A stretch of DNA of 64,000 bases, taken from NCBI RefSeq assembly GCF_018326005.1, contig NZ_AP021903.1, forward strand, positions 2,668,001-2,732,000, written 5' to 3'. The notes under the pieces were generated by a model. That model saw only the letters and a program-made list of their open reading frames with translations, was not told where the DNA came from and ran no database searches. Shown here in pieces: positions 24,799-33,021 of the stretch (position 1 is the first letter of the stretch; every line of letters begins with the position of its first letter). Position numbers and translations under genes: made by a program. Source of the DNA: Pseudomonas sp. Seg1 (GTDB lineage Bacteria; Pseudomonadota; Gammaproteobacteria; Pseudomonadales; Pseudomonadaceae).

Positions 24799-25134
24799 AT
24801 GCGGATATGGATCGGAGGGCTGGCGTTAGCCATGTTGGCAGGCTGTTCATTGCCGACATCGTTGGTGCCGGGTGAACCGAACGTCAGCAAGACCAGTAAC
24901 AAGGCGCCGAAGGATTACGCCGCGTGTGTATTGCCGTTGTGGCAGCAGGATGTGGCGAAAACGTCGCAGACATCGATTTCCAACGGCTATCGCATTACCG
25001 CCCCGAGCATCATTACCGCTGACGAGATTCTCGATATCGTCAAGTACAAGGATGGCAGTCGCGTTTCGTTGTATCAGGGGCCGCCGTGGGCCAAGTCCGG
25101 CTCGTTGCGCAAATCGGTGCGTGATTGTCTGTAG
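24799..25134 (+). CDS. Small lipoprotein
   Basis: A 111-residue protein with a lipobox (LAGC, Cys16), then PTSLVPGEPNVSKTSNKAPK and a C-terminal region with Cys43 and Cys110 that may form a disulfide. It is most likely an outer-membrane lipoprotein of unknown function. A strong terminator follows. Confidence 0.75.
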   Translation: MRIWIGGLALAMLAGCSLPTSLVPGEPNVSKTSNKAPKDYAACVLPLWQQDVAKTSQTSISNGYRITAPSIITADEILDIVKYKDGSRVSLYQGPPWAKSGSLRKSVRDCL

Positions 25135-25150
25135 CGCCCTTGTCTGGCGC

Positions 25151-25190
25151 AAAAAAGCAGAAACCGGATCAGCGGTTTCTGCTTTTTTTT
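25151..25190. terminator. Intrinsic terminator (bidirectional)
   Basis: Stem GCAGAAACCG/CGGTTTCTGC with a 6-base loop, an A-run before it and eight T after it. It lies between the convergent lipoprotein and Rrf2 genes. Confidence 0.92.
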
Positions 25191-25208
25191 CGATTTTTTG
25201 CGGGGCGG

Positions 25209-25757
25209 TCAGTCGGAAATGTCGGTCAAAGGGATGGTCGCGAAGTTGCCTTTTTTCTCGCGTCGATCCTGAATCCAGTCTTCCACCTGTTGGCCAAATT
25301 CTGCTGGTGCCTTGCGCCCGACCTTTCTGGCGATGTCGAGAATGGTCTGTTGGGCGAGGGCCTCTTCCATGCGTTGCTGTGCGGTCATCATCGCGGCGTG
25401 GATCGAGCAGGTGCCTTCGGTGGCCCATTCTGGCGGCTTGCCTTCAAACAGGGCGCAACGTCCACGGATGTCGCGACATTCGAAAATGTTCTTGCGCCCA
25501 TCGATCGCTTTGACGATATCGAGCAGGGTGATTTCATCGGCCGGGCGCGCCAGGCTGAACCCACCGCGTACACCTTCGGACGCCACCACCAGTTTGCTCT
25601 TGGCCAGTCTGGTGAAGATTTTCGCCAGATATTCCACCGGCACGCCCTGCAGTTCGGCGAGGTCACGCACGCTGGCCTCACGAGTATCGCCGCCGTTACC
25701 GACCAGAAATGCCAGGCAATGAATGCCGTATTCGACGCCTGCGCTGTAAAGAGACAT
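25209..25757 (-). CDS. Rrf2 family transcriptional regulator
   Basis: A 182-residue Rrf2 protein: winged HTH in residues 1-65 (SVRDLAELQGVPVEYLAKIF), the wing motif GVRGGFSLARP, then a dimerisation helix. Three cysteines sit in the usual cluster region, but with spacing C-X6-C-X15-C (ECRDIRGRCALFEG ... TEGTCSIH). This is wider than the C-X5-C-X5-C of NsrR and IscR, so iron-sulfur binding is possible but not assured. It is divergent from an NDH-2-like flavoprotein, with CCGAY-N7-RTCGG palindromes near both starts. Confidence 0.88.
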   Translation of the reverse strand: MSLYSAGVEYGIHCLAFLVGNGGDTREASVRDLAELQGVPVEYLAKIFTRLAKSKLVVASEGVRGGFSLARPADEITLLDIVKAIDGRKNIFECRDIRGRCALFEGKPPEWATEGTCSIHAAMMTAQQRMEEALAQQTILDIARKVGRKAPAEFGQQVEDWIQDRREKKGNFATIPLTDISD

Positions 25758-25765
25758 ATGTAAGT

Positions 25766-25782
25766 CCGACTTGATTTGTCGT
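25766..25782. promoter_or_regulatory. Candidate Rrf2 operator next to its own start
   Basis: CCGAC-TTGATTT-GTCGT: the same symmetric layout as the two sites near the flavoprotein gene, with one mismatch in the last base. It lies 9 bp upstream of the regulator's ATG (25757), consistent with autoregulation. Confidence 0.45.
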
Positions 25783-25906
25783 AAATGTTATCAGCCATGA
25801 TCCGAGTGGGCAATCTGCGGAGAGGGGTGGAACTGCATCAATAAAGGGCTGTGAGTGCATTCTCTGTGCGGTTTGTCCGGATTTTAGCTGCCGATGTCAT
25901 CGATAA

Positions 25907-25927
25907 ATCCGATCAAACCTATCGGAT
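25907..25927. promoter_or_regulatory. Candidate Rrf2 operator A
   Basis: ATCCGAT-CAAACCT-ATCGGAT, a perfect 7-bp inverted repeat with a 7-bp spacer, about 120 bp upstream of the flavoprotein start. Confidence 0.5.
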
Positions 25928-25950
25928 AATCTGACTTGTGAGAAATATGT

Positions 25951-25967
25951 CCGACTAATAAAGTCGG
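25951..25967. promoter_or_regulatory. Candidate Rrf2 operator B
   Basis: CCGAC-TAATAAA-GTCGG, a perfect inverted repeat with the same CCGA-N9-TCGG skeleton as site A. The centres of A and B are 42 bp apart, about four helical turns, so bound dimers would lie on the same DNA face. Confidence 0.5.
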
Positions 25968-26048
25968 CGCTATTGAGTTGGCAGTGACTGACTCAAAACG
26001 AATTCGATTTCTCTCTTACGGTCGCTGGGCGTTTTCTGGAGAAACACA

Positions 26049-27251
26049 ATGAAGCAGCAGATTCTGGTTATCGGCGCAGGTTTTGGCGGCATGTGGTCGG
26101 CATTGAGTGCTACGCGTCTGGTCGACCTTCATGGCCGCAACGACGTTGAAATCACCGTTCTCGCGCCTCAGGCGGAGCTGCGTGTACGTCCGCGATTTTA
26201 TGAGCCGAACGCTCATCAACTGGCTGCACCGTTGCATGAACTGTTCGAAGCAGTCGGCGTTCACTTCATCAAGGGTGCGGCGCAAGCCATCGATGTGGCA
26301 GAACAAACCGTCGGTTACACCGATCAGTCGGGTCAGAAACAGACGTTCCACTACGACAAACTCGTTCTGGCCAGCGGCAGTGGTCTGGCGCAGTCGGCGA
26401 CACCGGGCGTCGCGCAATACGCATTCGACGTCGATCAGATCGAAGCGGCGATTCGTCTCGAAGCACACCTCAAAGCCCTGAAAGACCTCCCTGACAGCAA
26501 GGCGCGCAACACGGTAGTAGTTGCGGGCGGTGGTTTTACCGGTATTGAAACCGCGACAGAAATGCCGACGCGCCTGCGCGCAATCCTCGGCGAACAGGCC
26601 GACATTAACGTCATCCTCGTTGATCGCGGGCAGAAGATCGGTGCTTCGATGGGTGAAGAAATCAGCAAGTCCATCGTCGAGGCCAGCGAGGAGCTGGGCG
26701 TTGCATGGCGTCTCGGTGTGTCGATACAGTCGGTTGATGCCGACGGCGTGACGCTGTCGGACGGTCAGCATATCGAGGCGAAAACCGTCATCTGGACCAC
26801 GGGCGTACGCGCCAGCTCGCTCACCGAGCAAATCCCGGCCGAGCGTGATAAACAAGGGCGCTTGCACGTCGATGCGCACCTGAAAGTCATCGGTCAGGAC
26901 GACATTTTTGCCACCGGCGACGTCGCCTACGCCGCCACCGACGACATCGGCAATTACGCGCTGATGACTTGCCAGCATGCGATCTCGTTGGGTCGTCACG
27001 CCGGCAACAACGTCGCGGCGCAGATTCTCGGTGTCGACCCGACGCCGTACAGCCAGCCGAAATACGTCACCTGCCTGGACCTCGGTGCCTGGGGCGCGGT
27101 GTACACCGAAGGCTGGGACCGTCAGGTGAAACTGGTTAAACAGGAAGGCAAGGCGTTGAAGACCCAGATCAACACGCAATGGATCTATCCGCCTGTGGCT
27201 GATCGTGCAAGCGCGCTGGCGGCAGCGGACCCGATGATTCCTGTGGCGTAA
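26049..27251 (+). CDS. NAD(P)/FAD-dependent oxidoreductase (NDH-2-like)
   Basis: A 400-residue flavoprotein with an FAD-binding motif at the N-terminus (LVIGAGFGGMWSAL), a second dinucleotide motif near residue 160 (VVVAGGGFTGIETATEM) and the FAD-contact motif IFATGDVAYA near residue 285. The architecture is that of type II NADH:quinone oxidoreductases. No obvious membrane-anchor helix is seen at the C-terminus. It is probably controlled by the divergent Rrf2 regulator, which suggests a redox or nitrosative-stress role. A terminator follows. Confidence 0.85.
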   Translation: MKQQILVIGAGFGGMWSALSATRLVDLHGRNDVEITVLAPQAELRVRPRFYEPNAHQLAAPLHELFEAVGVHFIKGAAQAIDVAEQTVGYTDQSGQKQTFHYDKLVLASGSGLAQSATPGVAQYAFDVDQIEAAIRLEAHLKALKDLPDSKARNTVVVAGGGFTGIETATEMPTRLRAILGEQADINVILVDRGQKIGASMGEEISKSIVEASEELGVAWRLGVSIQSVDADGVTLSDGQHIEAKTVIWTTGVRASSLTEQIPAERDKQGRLHVDAHLKVIGQDDIFATGDVAYAATDDIGNYALMTCQHAISLGRHAGNNVAAQILGVDPTPYSQPKYVTCLDLGAWGAVYTEGWDRQVKLVKQEGKALKTQINTQWIYPPVADRASALAAADPMIPVA

Positions 27252-27265
27252 TCCATGCTGCGCAG

Positions 27266-27297
27266 AAAAATCCCGCTCATTGAGCGGGATTTTTTTG
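27266..27297 (+). terminator. Intrinsic terminator
   Basis: Stem ATCCCGCTCA/TGAGCGGGAT followed by a run of T, 15-20 bp after the flavoprotein stop. Outer bases TGCGCAG and CTGCGCA can extend the pairing. Confidence 0.9.
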
Positions 27298-27368
27298 TCT
27301 GCGCAATAGGCTGTTACCAGGCTTCTCGACGCATGCTTTTCAAGTTTGTCGCTGCGTTAGAAGGGGGC

Positions 27369-27400
27369 GGCGCTGATCTGGCTTTGCGCAGATCGGCGCC
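27369..27400. other. Strong hairpin upstream of DUF6338 gene
   Basis: GGCGCTGATCTG (27369-27380) pairs with CAGATCGGCGCC (27389-27400) as a 12-bp stem with one G-T pair and an 8-base loop. No T-run follows. It lies 120 bp before the DUF6338 gene and could be a leader RNA structure or a decayed terminator. Confidence 0.4.
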
Positions 27401-27519
27401 TGCAATGAGAAGTGACAGTTGTGCGAGGGCGGCTTTCTTGGGTCGGCTAGGCTTTATCACGCCAGCCCTTGAAAGAGGCGAGGGAAGGATTGTTTCGATA
27501 TCTGAAGGAGATGCGGATC

Positions 27520-28125
27520 ATGGATGATCTGGTGAAAGAGGTAATTCCGCTGTTGCAGTACTTGATTCCCGGGTTTCTATCGACCTGGATTTTTTACTCG
27601 CTCACAGCGTTCAGGCGACCGGATACATTTGGTCAGATTGTGCAGGCTTTGATTTTTACGTTTGTGATTCAAGGAGCTGTGTCGGGGATCGGAGGGATAT
27701 GTTTGTGGGTAGGGACCAAAGGCATCTCAGTTGGTCCGTGGAGTGCCAAGGCAGAAACACTGTGGGCTCTGGTTGTTTCAATCTCGCTCGGTCTGTTTTT
27801 CTGTCGCCTCGCCACCAGTGGCAAGTTGCACGGGTGGTTGAGTGGCAGAAATCTGACGAAACAATCTTCCTACCCCAGTGAGTGGTTCAGCACGTTCGCG
27901 CAGCATCATCGTCTGGTCACACTGCATTTGACCGATGATAGACGCCTTTTCGGCTGGCCCGCAGAGTGGCCTCCCGAGTCCGCCAAAGGTCAGTTTGTGA
28001 TGCAGAACCCCAGATGGTTGAAAAGTGATGGAACCGTGGCGTCTTTTGGCGCTGAGTATTTGGTGATAGATTCCGCGAAGGTCCAATGGGTTGAATTCAG
28101 CCCGCTATCAGGGGGTTCGACATGA
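27520..28125 (+). CDS. DUF6338 family membrane protein
   Basis: A 201-residue protein with three N-terminal transmembrane segments (LLQYLIPGFLSTWIFYSLTA; residues about 40-62 and 80-100), then a soluble C-terminal domain (VTLHLTDDRRLFGWPAEWPP). This layout fits DUF6338. ATG 27520 is best placed relative to the AAGGAG at 27503; ATG 27511 is too close. Base composition is a little lower in GC than its neighbours. Its stop overlaps the next start (ATGA). Confidence 0.7.
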   Translation: MDDLVKEVIPLLQYLIPGFLSTWIFYSLTAFRRPDTFGQIVQALIFTFVIQGAVSGIGGICLWVGTKGISVGPWSAKAETLWALVVSISLGLFFCRLATSGKLHGWLSGRNLTKQSSYPSEWFSTFAQHHRLVTLHLTDDRRLFGWPAEWPPESAKGQFVMQNPRWLKSDGTVASFGAEYLVIDSAKVQWVEFSPLSGGST

Positions 28126-28244
28126 CTGCCAGAGCAACGCAACCAATGCCTCCCAGCGTGGCGCGCCTTTTTGTCGGCCCGGACGGCAAGCCTTCACCAA
28201 ACCTGAAGGGCCCCAGCGCACCACCTCCGGCACCAAAGCGCTAA
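28122..28244 (+). CDS. 40-residue proline-rich ORF coupled to DUF6338 gene
   Basis: An ATGA overlap with the DUF6338 stop starts a 40-codon frame (MTARATQPMPPSVARLFVGP and a Pro-rich tail ending APPPAPKR). The coupling argues that it is translated. The sequence is unlike any family I recognise and looks mostly unstructured. An imperfect hairpin (GCGCCGC/GCGGCGC, 28255-28275) follows. Confidence 0.55.
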   Translation: MTARATQPMPPSVARLFVGPDGKPSPNLKGPSAPPPAPKR

Positions 28245-28328
28245 CACGCCAGGCGCGCCGCTTTATGAGCGGCGCTTCATTGGTGCGGCAGTTATCCAGG
28301 ATTAGTGGTCCGCTGCCGCACACCGCGG

Positions 28329-29213
28329 TCAAACCGTCTCCACCAACCAATCCCGAAACGCCTTCAACGACGGCAACGCTTCATTGCGTGGCGGATACAC
28401 CAGGTAATAGCTGCGCCGGCTGGTGATCGGCTCGCCCAGTTGCAGCAACTCACCGTTGAGCAACTCATCTTCGACCAGAATTCGCGGCACCAGGCCCACG
28501 CCAATGTTGGCCCGCACGGCCTGAATCAAATGCGAGGTCATTTCAAAGCTCGGGCCGATGCGCATGCTGCGGTGCGGCAAACCGTGATGGCTGAACCATT
28601 CGGCCCACGCCTGAGCATTGCTGCTGACATTGAGCAGCAATTGCCCGGCGATGTGCTGCTCGGCGTCGTTGCGCTCAGCGGCCGACAATTGCGCACTGGC
28701 GATCACCACCAGTTCCTCGGTGTGCAAGGGCAGCGATGTCAGCCCTGGCCATTCACCCCCTCCAACGCAAATCGCCGCGTCGATTTCGCTGGTGTCGAAG
28801 TCGATGGCTTCGATACGCGAATGCAGGTGCACGGTCATGCCCGGGTGCGCGGTGTAGAAATCCTTGAGGCGCGGCAGCAGCCACTTCGAACCGAAGGTCG
28901 GTAATGTCGCCAGGCGCAAACTGTGGATGCCGGAACCGAACGCCATTGCTTGCAGCGTGGCACTGCGGATTTGCCCAAGGGCTTCAGCCAGTTCGCGCTG
29001 ATACATGCGCCCGACATCTGTCAGCACGACTTTGCGCCCTTCGCGATTGAACAGGCGCATGCCGAGCATCTTTTCGAGAATCTGTACCTGACGGCTGACC
29101 GCGCTTTGCGTCAACGACAGTTCGTGGGCGGCGCGGGTGTAACTTTCATGGCGAGCGGCAGCCTCGAAGGCGAGCAGTAACGACATGGAAGGGGTGAGCG
29201 TTCGCGGATTCAT
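28329..29213 (-). CDS. LysR family regulator (GcvA-like)
   Basis: A 294-residue LysR protein: HTH in residues 10-65 (SYTRAAHELSLTQSAVSRQV) and an effector domain of the GcvA/AmpR subgroup (LRLATLPTFGSKWLLPRLKD). It is divergent from ydiJ with a 159-bp gap, so it may regulate that gene, but no clear T-N11-A box stood out. Confidence 0.88.
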   Translation of the reverse strand: MNPRTLTPSMSLLLAFEAAARHESYTRAAHELSLTQSAVSRQVQILEKMLGMRLFNREGRKVVLTDVGRMYQRELAEALGQIRSATLQAMAFGSGIHSLRLATLPTFGSKWLLPRLKDFYTAHPGMTVHLHSRIEAIDFDTSEIDAAICVGGGEWPGLTSLPLHTEELVVIASAQLSAAERNDAEQHIAGQLLLNVSSNAQAWAEWFSHHGLPHRSMRIGPSFEMTSHLIQAVRANIGVGLVPRILVEDELLNGELLQLGEPITSRRSYYLVYPPRNEALPSLKAFRDWLVETV

Positions 29214-29372
29214 TCGGAAAAGTCATTAATAATGGGTCGAATTTACGCTTGTCCCAGCGTTCTTCAGCAATGAACATGGGCAACATGAGATGGCGGAGCC
29301 TGACGCAATCATTCGTTGCGTACAACTGTTCACCGCCACACGGCCTGATTTTGACCCGAGATGCCCTGACCG

Positions 29373-32300
29373 ATGATTGCCCAGCTGTCGCCCGCTACCG
29401 CTCTGACATCCGATTACCAGCAGTTCCTCAAAGCCCTGAAAACCAGTGGTTTTCGCGGCGAGATCAGCGCCGACTACGCCAGCCGCGTGGTGCTGGCCAC
29501 CGATAATTCGATCTATCAGCGCCTGCCGCAAGCCGCTGTATTTCCCATGGACGCTGACGATGTGGCGCGGGTCGCACGACTGATCGCCGAGCCGGCATTC
29601 CAACAAGTGGTGATCACCCCGCGTGGTGGTGGCACCGGCACCAATGGTCAGTCGTTGACCGACGGCATCGTGGTCGACTTGTCGCGGCACATGAATCACA
29701 TTCTTGAAATCAACGTCGAACAACGCTGGGTGCGCGTGCAGGCCGGGGTGGTCAAGGATCAGCTCAATGCCGCGCTGAAATCCGCCGGATTGTTCTTCGC
29801 GCCGGAGCTGTCGACCTCCAACCGCGCCACCGTCGGCGGGATGATCAACACCGACGCCAGTGGCCAGGGCAGTTGCACCTACGGCAAGACCCGCGACCAC
29901 GTCCTCGAACTCGACATGATTCTGCGTGGTGGTGAACGTCTGCACGGTCAACCGCTGCAAGAAAGTGAACTGCAAACGCTGTGCGCCCGAGAGGATCGGG
30001 TCGGTGAAGTCTACCGTTGTGCGCGGCAGATCATTGATGAGCAGGGTGAGCTGATCAAACAGCGTTTCCCGGATTTGAACCGTTGCCTGACCGGTTACGA
30101 CCTGGCGCACCTGCGCGAGGCGGACAACCGTTTCAACCTCAACAGCGTGCTGTGTGGCGCTGAAGGCTCGCTCGGTTTTGTGGTCGAGGCGAAGTTGAAT
30201 GTGCTGCCGATTCCCAGGCACACGATGCTGGTCAACATCCGTTACGCCGGCTTCATGGATGCGCTGCGCGATGCCCGTGCCTTGATGGCGCTCAAGCCAT
30301 TGTCGATCGAAACCGTGGACTCGAAAGTGTTGTTGTTGGCGATGCAGGACATCGTCTGGCACGGCGTTGCCGAGTATTTCCCGGAGAATGCCGAGCGAGC
30401 GACGTTGGGCATCAACCTCGTCGAGTTCTGTGGTGATGATCCCGAAGAGCTGCAACGGCGGGTCGAGGCGTTTGTCGAACACCTGAGCAGCGACCTCACC
30501 GTTGAACGTTTGGGGCACACGCTGGCGGTCGGTCATGCGGCGGTGAACAAGGTTTATGGCATGCGCAAACGCGCGGTCGGCCTGCTCGGTAACGTCGCCG
30601 GGGAAGCACGGCCGCAGCCATTTGTCGAAGACACCGCCGTGCCACCGCAACATCTGGCCGAATACATCGCCGAGCTGCGCGACCTGCTCGACAGCCACGG
30701 TCTGCAATACGGCATGTTCGGGCATGTCGACGCCGGCGTGTTGCATGTGCGGCCGATTCTCGACATGAAAGATCCGCAGCAAGCGGCGCTGGTGCGCCCG
30801 GTGTCCGATGGCGTTGCTGCATTGACTCAACGTTACGGGGGCCTGCTGTGGGGTGAGCACGGCAAAGGTCTGCGTTCGGAATATGCCCCGGCGTTTTTCG
30901 GTGAGCTGTATCCGGCGCTGCAAGCATTGAAATCGGCATTCGACCCGTTCAACCAGTTCAACCCCGGCAAGATCGCCACCCCGGCCAACACGGGCGCGGC
31001 GTTGTTGAAAATCGACGAAGTGACCCTGCGTGGCGAACTGGACCGGCAGATCGACGAGAAAGTCTGGCAGGACTACGGCGCCGCCATGCACTGCAACGGC
31101 AACGGCGCCTGCTATAACTTCGATCCTGACGACGCGATGTGCCCGTCGTGGAAAGCCACCCGCGAACGCGCGCAATCGCCCAAGGGCCGCGCCTCGTTGA
31201 TCCGCGAATGGCTGCGCTTGCAGGGCGAGGCAGGCGTCGATGTGTTGTCCGATGCGATCCGCCGGCCGGGGTTTTTCACCACGTTGTGGCAGCGCTGGCG
31301 CAACAGTCGTGCGCAGACTGAGGATTTTTCCCATGAGGTTTATGACGCCATGGCCGGGTGCCTGGCGTGCAAATCCTGCGCGGGGCAGTGCCCGGTGAAG
31401 GTCAATGTGCCGGAGTTTCGTTCGCGGTTTCTTGAGCTGTATCACACGCGATATCTGCGTCCGGTGCGGGATTACCTGATCGCCTCGCTGGAGTACAGCA
31501 TCCCGTACATGGCGCGGATTCCGGCGCTGTACAACGGTTTGATGGGCGCGTCCTTTGTCCGCAAGCAGCTGGAGCGTCTTGGCGGCATGGTCGATGTGCC
31601 ATTGCTCAGCCGCTTCGATTTCCATGCGGCACTGCGTCGCTGGCAAGTGCAGCCGGCGACGCTGGCGACCTTGTCTGCGCTGACCCCGGCGCAGCGTGAG
31701 CGCAGTGTTGTGCTGGTGCAGGACGCGTTTACCCGTTACTTCGAAGCACCGCTGCTGGCGGATCTGCTCGAGCTGATCTCGCGCCTCGGTTATCAGGTGT
31801 ATCTGGCACCGTTCAGCGCCAACGGCAAGCCGCTGCATGTGCAGGGTTTTCTGTCGGCGTTCAATCGTGCGGCGTTGCGCAATGCACGGCAACTGCGTGA
31901 GTTGGCCGATATCGGCGTGCCGCTGGTGGGGCTGGACCCGGCGATGACACTGGTCTATCGCCAGGAATACCTGAAAGTGCCGGGCATGGAGCAATGCCCG
32001 GAAGTCTCTTTGGTGCAGGAATGGCTGCTCAAAGTGATGCCGCAGCAGACGACTCACAGCAGCGCCGAGACCTTCCGCTTGCTGGCGCATTGCACGGAGA
32101 AAACCAACGCACCGGCCGCCACTCGGCAGTGGGAACAAGTGTTCGAGCGCGTGGGCTTGAAACTGGCGACCCAGGCCACCGGTTGCTGCGGCATGTCCGG
32201 GACCTACGGCCACGAGGCGCGCAACCGCGAAACTTCGGCGGTGATCTATGAGCAGTCGTGGGCGCGTCAGGTCGATGCGCCGGCGGAGCAGGGCGAGGCA

Positions 32301-32399
32301 CTGGCCACCGGTTATTCGTGCCGCAGCCAGGTCAAGCGCCAGTCGGATCGGGCGTTGCGCCATCCGTTGCAGGTGCTGCTTGAGGGCGTTCGTCGCTGA
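29373..32399 (+). CDS. ydiJ: D-2-hydroxyglutarate dehydrogenase-type flavoprotein with iron-sulfur domain
   Basis: A 1008-residue fusion. Residues about 40-270 form an FAD_binding_4 domain (VVITPRGGGTGTNGQSLTDG) and residues about 270-535 the FAD-linked oxidase C-terminal domain. There is then a 4Fe-4S region with CLACKSCAGQCPVKVNVPEF near residue 665, and a C-terminal CCG domain (GCCGMSGTYGHEARN near 945). This matches YdiJ, which in enterobacteria and Pseudomonas oxidises D-2-hydroxyglutarate to 2-oxoglutarate and passes electrons to the respiratory chain. Its 3' end overlaps the convergent pqiA-type gene by 68 bp. Confidence 0.88.
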   Translation: MIAQLSPATALTSDYQQFLKALKTSGFRGEISADYASRVVLATDNSIYQRLPQAAVFPMDADDVARVARLIAEPAFQQVVITPRGGGTGTNGQSLTDGIVVDLSRHMNHILEINVEQRWVRVQAGVVKDQLNAALKSAGLFFAPELSTSNRATVGGMINTDASGQGSCTYGKTRDHVLELDMILRGGERLHGQPLQESELQTLCAREDRVGEVYRCARQIIDEQGELIKQRFPDLNRCLTGYDLAHLREADNRFNLNSVLCGAEGSLGFVVEAKLNVLPIPRHTMLVNIRYAGFMDALRDARALMALKPLSIETVDSKVLLLAMQDIVWHGVAEYFPENAERATLGINLVEFCGDDPEELQRRVEAFVEHLSSDLTVERLGHTLAVGHAAVNKVYGMRKRAVGLLGNVAGEARPQPFVEDTAVPPQHLAEYIAELRDLLDSHGLQYGMFGHVDAGVLHVRPILDMKDPQQAALVRPVSDGVAALTQRYGGLLWGEHGKGLRSEYAPAFFGELYPALQALKSAFDPFNQFNPGKIATPANTGAALLKIDEVTLRGELDRQIDEKVWQDYGAAMHCNGNGACYNFDPDDAMCPSWKATRERAQSPKGRASLIREWLRLQGEAGVDVLSDAIRRPGFFTTLWQRWRNSRAQTEDFSHEVYDAMAGCLACKSCAGQCPVKVNVPEFRSRFLELYHTRYLRPVRDYLIASLEYSIPYMARIPALYNGLMGASFVRKQLERLGGMVDVPLLSRFDFHAALRRWQVQPATLATLSALTPAQRERSVVLVQDAFTRYFEAPLLADLLELISRLGYQVYLAPFSANGKPLHVQGFLSAFNRAALRNARQLRELADIGVPLVGLDPAMTLVYRQEYLKVPGMEQCPEVSLVQEWLLKVMPQQTTHSSAETFRLLAHCTEKTNAPAATRQWEQVFERVGLKLATQATGCCGMSGTYGHEARNRETSAVIYEQSWARQVDAPAEQGEALATGYSCRSQVKRQSDRALRHPLQVLLEGVRR

Positions 32400-33021
32400 G
32401 CGGCTCGTCGTCCGCGGCGTTGTCCCAGATCAGGCGTGGGTCGAAGCTCATCGCCGAGAGCATGGTAAATACCACCACCATGCCAAAAAACAGGATGCCC
32501 GGGCGCGGCTCGATGTCGCCCAGCGCCTGGAATTTCACCAGCGCCGCGACCAGCGCGACCACCAGCACGTCGAGCATCGACCAATAGCCGATCAGCTCGA
32601 CAAAACGGAACAGCTTCGAGCGCTCCCGGCGCGCCCAGGCACTGTCGCGCTGCACGGTGATCAGCAGCAGCGACAGCGCGACAAATTTGATCCCCGGCAC
32701 CGCGATGCTGGCGATGAAAATGATCAGCGCGATGTCCCACGCACCTCCTTCCCAGAACTCCAGCACGCCACTCATGATCGTGCTGTCGGCGCCGTTGCCG
32801 AGCATCACCGTATTCATCACCGGCAGCAGATTGGCCGGCACATAAAACGCCAGCGCAGCGAACAGATAGGCCCAGGTGCGAGCCAGGGAATTGGTCTTGC
32901 GCCGGTGCAACGGCGCATCGCAGCGCGGGCACTCGTGTGGCTCATCACTCATGTCACAGGCCAGCCCGCAGCTGTGGCACAGGCACAGATTGAGTTCACT
33001 GGCAGTCGGTGGCCGTTTCAT
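32332..33021 (-). CDS. pqiA: Paraquat-inducible protein A domain (second PqiA)
   Basis: A 229-residue protein: N-terminal zinc-ribbon-like cysteines (CLCHSCGLACD, CPRCDAPL), then four transmembrane helices of the PqiA domain (FYVPANLLPVMNTVMLG, IGYWSMLDVLVVALVAALVK) and an acidic, Pro-rich tail. It is translationally coupled (ATGA) to the upstream PqiA gene. Two PqiA domains that are fused in E. coli PqiA are separate genes here. The expected MCE partner PqiB does not follow; the gene instead overlaps the convergent ydiJ. Confidence 0.85.
   Translation of the reverse strand: MKRPPTASELNLCLCHSCGLACDMSDEPHECPRCDAPLHRRKTNSLARTWAYLFAALAFYVPANLLPVMNTVMLGNGADSTIMSGVLEFWEGGAWDIALIIFIASIAVPGIKFVALSLLLITVQRDSAWARRERSKLFRFVELIGYWSMLDVLVVALVAALVKFQALGDIEPRPGILFFGMVVVFTMLSAMSFDPRLIWDNAADDEPLSDERPQAAPATDGATPDPTGA

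Noticed and set aside
29226..32363. 1045-codon open frame on the minus strand
   Set aside because: It is antisense to the clearly recognisable ydiJ gene and has the Arg/His/Gln-rich composition of a high-GC shadow frame.
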